A DNA stretch of 43,828 nucleotides from a virus, in the IMG/VR virus record IMGVR_UViG_3300047548_000894, positions 1-43,828 of that record; one strand, 5' to 3'. Under the pieces are notes generated by a model that was not told the DNA's origin, searched no databases, and saw only the letters and a list, made by a program, of their open reading frames with translations. Made by a program: the position numbers and the translations under genes. This document shows positions 38,143 to 43,828 of the stretch, piece by piece; the first letter of the stretch is position 1; every line of letters begins with the position of its first letter.

Positions 38143-38999
38143 TATGTACCCCAGAGGTTTTTGAATAGAGGAACCTGAAGCCTATCACTATATCTATAGC
38201 CCATTTTCATAGCAATTTCTGCTACTTTATGATTATTCAAGCTATAAACGCTTTCAACACCGCCCACTGGCATCAAATATACAGGACCATTGAATCCTGC
38301 TTTGCGATATTCATTTACTGCGTTTTCAGCTTCGGCAGCATCATATTCACTTGCTACTACAAACTTTAGATATACATATCCTACGTCTTGATATTCAGCA
38401 ACAACTTTTGGTTTGATGGCATCTGACCATTGCTCTCCAGAAACACTTAGTTTAGGACTAACGCTAAAAGTGATTTCTTTACCTACTAGGTTCCAATCTA
38501 ATAAAGCCTGTTTGAATTCTGGAGTGAGTTTTTGAGTACCATTTGTTTCAAAAGTAATTTCTGTCAATCCCATCATTCTGTTATGAAACAATAATTCAGG
38601 GTATGATCGTTGCCAACCCAATAAAGGCTCACCACCTGTGATTACTAAATGCTCGTCACGCCATTCTTTATGTGGGAGTAGCTCCACTATACCTGCTGCC
38701 AGTACTTCTGTGGTTTCCTTAATTACAAACTTTTTGAATTCAGGATAAATGGAACTATAACTATCACACCCTGTTGATACTAAGGGTAAATCTTTGAATG
38801 TATTGTATTTGTCAATATTTTTGATAATTTCTACTACTTCTGGATTGTGTGTTACTTCGACACCCAATATATCCTTTTCATACCTTCCAAAATTTTTACA
38901 ACGGAAGTTGCAACCAAACATACGAAGGAATACACTGGGTACACCCATATATCGGCCTTCACCTTGAATGCTATAAAATTTTTCTGTGTAATGTAACAT
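38142..38999 (-). CDS. queE: 7-carboxy-7-deazaguanine synthase (QueE), split cysteine motif
   Basis: A 285-residue radical-SAM protein: YSIQGEGRYMGVPSVFLRMFGCNFRC at the N-terminus, LVITGGEPLL as the SAM GGE motif, and ITFETNGTQ, ITFSVSPKLSVSGE later. It makes 7-carboxy-7-deazaguanine from carboxytetrahydropterin. The first two cluster cysteines are C30 and C34, but the canonical third position is F37; the next Cys is C78 in TGCDSYSS, which resembles the usual CDT segment, as if 41 residues were inserted between Cys 2 and Cys 3. It is separated from QueD by two genes. Confidence 0.9.
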   Translation of the reverse strand: MLHYTEKFYSIQGEGRYMGVPSVFLRMFGCNFRCKNFGRYEKDILGVEVTHNPEVVEIIKNIDKYNTFKDLPLVSTGCDSYSSIYPEFKKFVIKETTEVLAAGIVELLPHKEWRDEHLVITGGEPLLGWQRSYPELLFHNRMMGLTEITFETNGTQKLTPEFKQALLDWNLVGKEITFSVSPKLSVSGEQWSDAIKPKVVAEYQDVGYVYLKFVVASEYDAAEAENAVNEYRKAGFNGPVYLMPVGGVESVYSLNNHKVAEIAMKMGYRYSDRLQVPLFKNLWGT

Positions 39000-39788
39000 T
39001 TATTTTCTTACCTTTTTAATAATACCATATTCTGCGAATGTTTTTCCGATATAAGGGAAAAATTGGTGATGAAACTTACAAAAATTCCTTGTTATGATAA
39101 CATCATTATCTATGACTATCAATGTATTTTTAGTAAATGTGGGATATAATTTTAAAAGATCACTGCTATTTTCACAAAATCCTAAGGGAGTAATATATGA
39201 ATATTTTGATGCTGCTAAACTTCTGGATCTTAATCCTTGTTTAACTACTCTTGGTCTTCTACTTGCTATTTGTTTTTTAATTTTAGTTTCCAAATTGTCC
39301 TTTCTGTTTTTTGAAATAGCTTCGTATAGAATGCCATTGTATTTTTCAAATAATTCTTTAGGAATTCGGGAAACTTCTCCGGTATACATCTGTTTTGCTA
39401 CTACAGTATTCTTACTGTACGCACTCACTATTTTGGCGTGTTCTTGTTTAAGATAAGCATAAACCTTACTTGTTATTTTATAATTTCTTTGAACGTCACC
39501 GCAGGTAGAATATACCATTTTATGTAGACCTTTAATCATTTTGGGATTACCCGTTGCTTTCGCTAATAATAAATGGGCTATGTAATGATGCCGAGCACCT
39601 AATTTAATTAAATTGGACGCATCATTTGTTCCTTTAAAAGCACGAGGAATAATATGGTGTTTTTCGGTATATCCCTTAAACTCAATATTACTACACTTAT
39701 TGATAAAATTTAAATAGCGGTTTATCAAATGTTGGTTATAAGCATCAGAGTTTTTTAGAAGTTGGTCCTTAATATCATTATTACTCAT
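39000..39788 (-). CDS. HNH homing endonuclease
   Basis: A 262-residue protein. YTEKHHIIPRAFKGTNDASNLIKLGARHHYIAHLLLAKATGN is the HNH motif of phage homing endonucleases. The C-terminal part includes a CENSSDLLKLYPTFTKNTLIVI DNA-binding-like module. It sits inside the que genes, overlapping the upstream gene by ATGA and abutting QueE (stop and start adjacent), so it is part of the operon transcript. Unlike the GIY-YIG genes, it has no late promoter or hairpin. Confidence 0.88.
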   Translation of the reverse strand: MSNNDIKDQLLKNSDAYNQHLINRYLNFINKCSNIEFKGYTEKHHIIPRAFKGTNDASNLIKLGARHHYIAHLLLAKATGNPKMIKGLHKMVYSTCGDVQRNYKITSKVYAYLKQEHAKIVSAYSKNTVVAKQMYTGEVSRIPKELFEKYNGILYEAISKNRKDNLETKIKKQIASRRPRVVKQGLRSRSLAASKYSYITPLGFCENSSDLLKLYPTFTKNTLIVIDNDVIITRNFCKFHHQFFPYIGKTFAEYGIIKKVRK

Positions 39789-39934
39789 GTAGGTTTAACA
39801 TACCCATATTGCTTGTATAACCAATCTATAAAGTTTTCTACTTCTTTAGACTGATTTTCTATATTATACACAGAGTAATAAGCAAAGTAAACTTTATCTA
39901 ACCATTCTTTATCAATAAATTTTTTCTGTTCCAT
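39785..39934 (-). CDS. 49-residue small protein
   Basis: MEQKKFIDKEWLDKVYFAYYSVYN, then NQSKEVENFIDWLYKQYGYVKPT. It overlaps QueD (TAATG) and the HNH gene (ATGA). The EV.NF..WLYK.YG pattern recurs in phages. Function unknown. Confidence 0.7.
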   Translation of the reverse strand: MEQKKFIDKEWLDKVYFAYYSVYNIENQSKEVENFIDWLYKQYGYVKPT

Positions 39935-40440
39935 TATTCCCAGCCCTCAAACAAATCTTCATTCCATTCACGATGTCCTTCACGGAAAGCCATGTTACTT
40001 TGTGTTTCTCTAACTTCTACACGATAACACCAAAGTCTTGCAGCCTCACCTGAACCCCACATATCAGGAATATAAACACCATTTACGTATTTGTATAGCA
40101 TGTCAGCTAAACTTTCACAACCCAATTTAGGTAGAATAGTTAGCTTTGCCATTTTCTTTTCTTGTAGTAGTTTGTAAGTTTCTAGTTCAGGATCGTCGGC
40201 GCTTACTAGCAAAGTGTGATCGAATTTATCTTCTAAAAAATGTTTTAATTCTTTCAATCCACCATAATCAGCAGCCCAATTTCTAGCATCTAAGTCATTA
40301 GTTCCAAAATAGAACTTCATACTAAAGCTATACCCATGAATCATGTTGCAATGACTATCTGCGCGCCATTGACGATAAGCGCAGGGAAAAGCATCGTGAT
40401 ATTCTTTTGTGCTTGTATATTTGTATGTAATAGGTTGCAT
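39934..40440 (-). CDS. queD: 6-carboxytetrahydropterin synthase-like (QueD)
   Basis: A 168-residue protein of the QueD/PTPS fold: HDAFPCAYRQWRADSHCNMIHGYSFSMKFYF, then WAADYGGLKELKHFLEDKFDHTLLVS and LGCESLADMLYKYV. It would turn dihydroneopterin triphosphate (FolE product) into carboxytetrahydropterin. The canonical zinc triad (xAAH plus HGH) is changed to FPCAY and HGY; this looks like a phage subfamily rather than a random loss. The cysteine in SHCNMIHGY is in the catalytic Cys position. Confidence 0.88.
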   Translation of the reverse strand: MQPITYKYTSTKEYHDAFPCAYRQWRADSHCNMIHGYSFSMKFYFGTNDLDARNWAADYGGLKELKHFLEDKFDHTLLVSADDPELETYKLLQEKKMAKLTILPKLGCESLADMLYKYVNGVYIPDMWGSGEAARLWCYRVEVRETQSNMAFREGHREWNEDLFEGWE

Positions 40441-40442
40441 AG

Positions 40443-40685
40443 TTATTCCTGAACTAATTCAATAACAGGGTTATCTTCTAACCCATGATGAACTCTATAT
40501 GTTTTACCTTGATACTCATACTCATCTGTAAATGTTCTTTGATTATTATATGATTTTGTGGGATCAAGTTGTTGTAATATTTTCCAAATAACATCACGTT
40601 CTTCGCCCATTAGTTTTAGATTATCTAAACCTATTTTGCGAAGATATGCGTTATACTCATCCATAGATAAATGTTTTGGTTTCAT
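40443..40685 (-). CDS. hypothetical protein in que operon
   Basis: An 80-residue protein: MKPKHLSMDEYNAYLRKIGLDNLKLMGEERDVIWKIL helical, then YEYQGKTYRVHHGLEDNPVIELV beta. ATGA overlap with the upstream gene. Function unknown. Confidence 0.72.
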   Translation of the reverse strand: MKPKHLSMDEYNAYLRKIGLDNLKLMGEERDVIWKILQQLDPTKSYNNQRTFTDEYEYQGKTYRVHHGLEDNPVIELVQE

Positions 40686-40921
40686 TTTTTCAATATACCT
40701 ATTAATTGTTCTTGCTCTTTTTTCTTTAAATATTCTTCTTCGATATTGCCAAATTTAGAGGCAGACCTCATCATGGTATCTAAAGTATATTTTATATCAA
40801 TTAGAATTTTTTTGTTTTCCCATTGGGTAAATCCATCACTATATGGGTCATTAACATCATAGTAAACTTTAAATAATTCATTCAAGATTGCTTGTGTTTT
40901 TCCATTGTAAATTACAGCCAT
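40682..40921 (-). CDS. hypothetical protein in que operon
   Basis: A 79-residue helical protein starting MAVIYNGKTQAILNELFKVYYD at 40921, one base after the preceding stop. DSYSDGFTQWENKKILIDIKYTLDTMMRSAS-like central region; Lys/Glu-rich end. Function unknown. Confidence 0.7.
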   Translation of the reverse strand: MAVIYNGKTQAILNELFKVYYDVNDPYSDGFTQWENKKILIDIKYTLDTMMRSASKFGNIEEEYLKKKEQEQLIGILKK

Positions 40922-40922
40922 T

Positions 40923-41777
40923 TTATTCAAGCCCCATTTGTTTACGAATCTTAGTAGCACTGATATTGGTTATGGATTCATCGAATGTTTCTTGTTCTAT
41001 TTTATAACCTACATCACGTCCATATGTAATGTTCACGATATTTGGTACTACAATTATTTCATACTGACCTTGATATAATGGATCTAAATCACGTTTAATA
41101 TAATTTTTAACTTGAGCTATTTCAAATGGGTTGGAACCCATCCATCCCTGACAGTCGCGAATCATTATACAAACTTGGCCTGTCTTAGCAATAGCACGTT
41201 CAAATAAGGCACGATGGCCTGCATGCCAGGGTTGCCATCTACCCAACATCTGTACAGTTTCTTTTCGCCAATCAAATTGAGGTCTACGTTTATTATAGAG
41301 AATACGCTCACCTACAAATGGCACCCATTTTTCAGCATTTTGTTCTGTGATTCTAAAATCATATTGTTCGGGTGGAACGAATGCTTTATTTGTATCTTCG
41401 TATCTACCTTCATTAATAGTATCCATCCAAATAGTCCAATCTGCTTTGAAATTATCTCTCATTTCAGGCAATGGAGCGACGAAATCACAAATTACAAAAT
41501 CTTCTTTGCATTTGATGGCGAATTCAAACATACGTAGACTTTGACGTATTCTACCTTCTTTGCTGAAGTCCCAATCATTAAATTTCTTTCTAACGTCATC
41601 GGCATTAAACCAAGCTACTTGTGACTTATAAAAAGAGGGAACACTTTCGTATTTTTGCATTCTGTCTAGAGGCATTGTTTCTAAACAAGAAAAATCTTCT
41701 AAATACTTTTTAAGTCTTTCAGCAAAATATGTTTTGCCTGCGCCAGGCAATCCCATTATTAATATCTTTGAAGTCAT
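40923..41777 (-). CDS. P-loop kinase fused to nucleotidyltransferase
   Basis: A 284-residue two-domain protein. Residues 1-165 form a P-loop kinase: Walker A GLPGAGKT (9-16), AWFNADDVRKKFNDWDFS like the acceptor loop of APS kinases, and a Walker B-like FVICDFVAP. Residues 175-284 form an adenylyl/cytidylyltransferase: LGRWQPWHAGHRALFE (179-188 is GRWQPWHAGH) and ITNISATKIRKQM. It resembles phage APS-kinase/NMNAT-like fusions; the substrate is not known. A role in making an activated small molecule, possibly NAD or a sugar or base donor, is inferred. ATGA overlap with FolE. Confidence 0.85.
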   Translation of the reverse strand: MTSKILIMGLPGAGKTYFAERLKKYLEDFSCLETMPLDRMQKYESVPSFYKSQVAWFNADDVRKKFNDWDFSKEGRIRQSLRMFEFAIKCKEDFVICDFVAPLPEMRDNFKADWTIWMDTINEGRYEDTNKAFVPPEQYDFRITEQNAEKWVPFVGERILYNKRRPQFDWRKETVQMLGRWQPWHAGHRALFERAIAKTGQVCIMIRDCQGWMGSNPFEIAQVKNYIKRDLDPLYQGQYEIIVVPNIVNITYGRDVGYKIEQETFDESITNISATKIRKQMGLE

Positions 41778-42457
41778 TTGCCCATTCTTGCTATTTGATA
41801 AAACTCAGCGCGGACTTCAGGCTTAGTTTTGAATCCGCCACCTAATTTGCTTGTAACTGTTCTACTTCCTGTATCTTCAACACCTCTGCTTTTAACGCAA
41901 TAGTGTTGTGCATCAATCATTACGGCAATGTCTTCTGTTTCAAGAATATAAGATAATGCATGATAGATTTGTTCTGTTAGCCGTTCTTGTATCTGCGGAC
42001 GTTTAGCAAAGTATTCTACGATACGATTGATTTTACTAAGACCTAATACTTTCTTTTTAGGAACATATGCTACGGTAGCTAACCCATCGATAACTACTCC
42101 ATGGTGTTCGCAGTTGCTTTGTACAGCCACATCGCGTTCAACCACCATTTCATCATAACGCATTTTATTTTCTACGGTTGTGCATTTAGGAAAATTTTCT
42201 TCTTTTAAACCAAAATATAGCTCATTAATATACATTTTGGCCATTCGATTCGGAGTTTCCTGCAGACTATCATCTGATAAATCCATACCCACAGTTTTCC
42301 ATATCGTGGTAAATGCTTCTTCGAGAATATCAATTTTCTTTTTGTTTTCTACAGCAAGAAATTTATCATCGATGGGCGTTTCTACGCCCATGTTAATCAA
42401 GTGTTCTCTAACTTTCTTACCTAACACAGGGTCACACTTTGTTTTGTCAAAACTCAT
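41774..42457 (-). CDS. folE: GTP cyclohydrolase I
   Basis: A 227-residue protein of the FolE1 family: LQETPNRMAKMYINELYFGL, SNCEHHGVVIDGLATVAYVPKKKVLGLSKINRIVEYFAKRPQIQERLTEQI and the second metal motif AQHYCVKSRGVED. The zinc ligands C116, H119 and C187 are present. It converts GTP to dihydroneopterin triphosphate, the first step to QueD. AAGGAGA precedes the ATG. First enzyme of the deazaguanine route here. Confidence 0.96.
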   Translation of the reverse strand: MSFDKTKCDPVLGKKVREHLINMGVETPIDDKFLAVENKKKIDILEEAFTTIWKTVGMDLSDDSLQETPNRMAKMYINELYFGLKEENFPKCTTVENKMRYDEMVVERDVAVQSNCEHHGVVIDGLATVAYVPKKKVLGLSKINRIVEYFAKRPQIQERLTEQIYHALSYILETEDIAVMIDAQHYCVKSRGVEDTGSRTVTSKLGGGFKTKPEVRAEFYQIARMGK

Positions 42458-42473
42458 TTTTGATTCTCCTTAC

Positions 42474-43313
42474 TCAAATTTGTTTATGATTTAAAAACGT
42501 GGGTTTAGTTATACTCCATATCAATCCATATTGATATTTTCTATCGGGATTATTATTGATATCCGTTTCATTTCTATATTTTCCTTTTAGTTCGCCCTCA
42601 AAAATAATTCTTTTTCCTGAAGGGCGAGTTAATCTGCCATAAACTATATTATAGTTAAGATTTACTAAATGTTCAATTTCCTTGGGAAATAAAAACTTTT
42701 CTTCCCCATTCACTATACACCATTTTTTACCTTTAACTGCTGATTTGCCAAACATCCCATTATTAGAACCCTTTCTTGCCATTCGTGTTTTTGAACCTAC
42801 GCGAAGTTTAATTTCTGAAGTATTCGTTATGTTATCAGAACCAAAAATATTTTTATATGTATCCCATTCATATTTTCTTATTATTGAGTGTTCACATAGT
42901 ATAGAATTGTAAATTGTAATAGTGTCTTTGCGCGGGTTATTAAATTCGGTATTTTTTTTACTTTTTATAGTATTAGTGCCCCAGTTACTTGTTCTAATAT
43001 TAGTTAGGTTATATCTTTGTTTTAGCTCAAGTATAAGTGTTAACTCCAACGTCAATGCTTGGTGTTCGGTAAGTGAATCAGAAATTTTTATAATATATGG
43101 ATTTATACCATGCGATTGGATCCATCTAATAGTATTCAGTTTATGACTATTTTTATATTTTCTGGTAGGTCTAGCATCTTTTAAATGCTCAAATAACCTA
43201 TTACCCTTTCCTTTTCCTATATAAAATGGTTTATAGAGAAATGAAGCATCCGTTGAAGTATATCGGCCCGGCTCTAATGGATTTAAATAAACATACACAT
43301 AATAAGTAGACAT
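42474..43313 (-). CDS. GIY-YIG homing endonuclease 3
   Basis: A 279-residue protein. YYVYVYLNPL and FLYKPFYIGKGKGNRLFEHLKDA carry the GIY-YIG elements. RKGSNNGMFGKSAVKGKK is NUMOD3-like; KWCIVNGEEKFLFPKEIEHLVNLNYNIVYGRLT is a DNA-binding module. It is less related to genes 1 and 2, which lack the KGKGNR type site. It lies between GuaC and FolE, in the operon direction, with AAGGAG 11 nt before the ATG. Confidence 0.88.
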   Translation of the reverse strand: MSTYYVYVYLNPLEPGRYTSTDASFLYKPFYIGKGKGNRLFEHLKDARPTRKYKNSHKLNTIRWIQSHGINPYIIKISDSLTEHQALTLELTLILELKQRYNLTNIRTSNWGTNTIKSKKNTEFNNPRKDTITIYNSILCEHSIIRKYEWDTYKNIFGSDNITNTSEIKLRVGSKTRMARKGSNNGMFGKSAVKGKKWCIVNGEEKFLFPKEIEHLVNLNYNIVYGRLTRPSGKRIIFEGELKGKYRNETDINNNPDRKYQYGLIWSITKPTFLNHKQI

Positions 43314-43352
43314 ATAAGATTCCCGACTCCTTATATTATAAATTTTAAGATA

Positions 43353-43374
43353 TCGAAATCTATCTTATTTCGAC
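43353..43374 (-). promoter_or_regulatory. 5'-terminal hairpin of GIY-YIG 3 late transcript
   Basis: TCGAAAT (43373-43367) pairs with ATTTCGA (43359-43353) around a 7-base loop. The stem starts one base after the predicted +1 at 43374. The sequence is unrelated to the other two hairpins. Confidence 0.65.
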
Positions 43375-43379
43375 ATGTT

Positions 43380-43387
43380 TATTTATC
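43380..43387 (-). promoter_or_regulatory. T4-type late promoter for GIY-YIG 3
   Basis: GATAAATA on the minus strand, overlapping the GuaC stop codon. Predicted +1 at 43374. Confidence 0.65.
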
Positions 43388-43828
43388 ACTTGACGTAGAT
43401 ATCATTAATTTGTCGGTTGACCTTAATGAAGGTTGTGCATTTAGCCAATTGCTTTAATGTAGGTGCACCAACATATGTGCAAGTGCTACGCAAGCCACCC
43501 AAGATATCTTTTACAATGTCATGGATATTTCCTTTGTAAGGAACCATAACAGTTCTACCCTCTGAGCTACGATAGTCTGCAACACCACCATGATGCTTAT
43601 TCATAGCAGTATCACTACTCATTCCGTAGAATTCAACCACTCCTTTACCGTCGATTTCCACGACCCGTCCGCCGCCCTGATCTGTACCAGCAAACATACC
43701 GCCCAGCATAACAAAATCGGCACCAGCACCAAAGGCTTTAGCAACGTCGCCAGGACAAGTGCAACCACCATCAGCGATAATATGTCCGCCAAGGCCATGA
43801 GCGGCATCGCTACATTCGATGATGGCAG
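43386..43828 (-). CDS. guaC: GMP reductase, C-terminal part (runs off window)
   Basis: About 147 residues are visible, open to the window end. [49 protein letters not shown] matches GuaC closely, followed by [13 protein letters not shown] and [26 protein letters not shown]. The GMP-reductase-type sequence DAAHG and the YGMSS loop separate it from IMP dehydrogenase. It reduces GMP to IMP and ammonia. The catalytic cysteine lies outside the window. Its place before FolE suggests guanine-pool control linked to deazaguanine synthesis. Confidence 0.93.
   Translation of the reverse strand, partial: AIIECSDAAHGLGGHIIADGGCTCPGDVAKAFGAGADFVMLGGMFAGTDQGGGRVVEIDGKGVVEFYGMSSDTAMNKHHGGVADYRSSEGRTVMVPYKGNIHDIVKDILGGLRSTCTYVGAPTLKQLAKCTTFIKVNRQINDIYVK

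Noticed and set aside
1-43828. tRNA or rRNA genes
   Set aside because: No cloverleaf or T-loop-like sequence could be supported by reading the gaps; a dedicated tRNA scan was not possible.
1-43828. Alternative genetic code in which TAG or TGA is read as an amino acid
   Set aside because: TGA ends many coupled genes at the expected place, so the tandem stops in the metallophosphoesterase cannot be explained this way.

Overview
The window is part of a large tailed-phage genome of the T4-like (myovirus) type. Evidence: an rIIA/rIIB pair, T4-type late promoters (variants of TATAAATA), long repetitive tail-fibre genes, four free-standing homing endonucleases, and dense blocks of small co-directional genes joined by ATGA or TAATG overlaps. 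The host is probably a Gram-negative bacterium read by a sigma-70-like factor, because about a dozen TTGACA-N17-TATAAT promoters are visible. The base composition is AT-rich. No stretch over 300 bases lacks a gene, and I saw no tRNA, CRISPR array or insertion sequence.

Layout. 1-10.4 kb (+): rIIA, rIIB, a SWIM-finger protein, a metallophosphoesterase whose frame is broken by two adjacent stop codons, a winged-helix protein, a MazG-like protein, dCMP deaminase and small unknowns; a GIY-YIG endonuclease sits inside on the minus strand. 10.4-11.2 kb (-): an exported S11-type penicillin-binding peptidase. 11.2-22.5 kb (+): a late block with a HAD nucleotidase, translation initiation factor IF-1, a Fe/Mn superoxide dismutase, an IscA-type Fe-S carrier and six virion/tail-fibre proteins, closed by a bidirectional terminator. 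22.6-34.4 kb (-): about 35 small early genes, a SpoT-like HD hydrolase and a FEN-type 5'-3' exonuclease. 34.5-43.8 kb (- except one GIY-YIG gene): UV-damage endonuclease, a glycosyltransferase, QueE, an HNH endonuclease, QueD, a kinase-nucleotidyltransferase fusion, FolE, a third GIY-YIG endonuclease and the 3' part of GMP reductase.

How it fits together. FolE, QueD and QueE carry GTP to 7-carboxy-7-deazaguanine, the pathway that feeds queuosine or 7-deazaguanine DNA modification; QueC and a DNA-inserting transglycosylase are not in the window. GMP reductase, dCMP deaminase, MazG and the HAD enzyme point to nucleotide-pool control. IF-1, SOD, IscA and the HD hydrolase point to control of host translation, oxidative stress, Fe-S supply and possibly (p)ppGpp.

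The most unusual signals are regulatory. (1) The metallophosphoesterase has tandem stops flanked by synonymous Leu codons, directly after a GC-rich stem-loop; skipping the stops restores the conserved DLH motif exactly. (2) All three GIY-YIG genes have a T4-type late promoter whose predicted +1 falls at the base of a hairpin. (3) Several early and late promoters put their predicted +1 on a start codon, suggesting leaderless mRNAs in a phage that also encodes IF-1. (4) Early transcripts share a promoter module and begin with the same ATACGCTGAA sequence.
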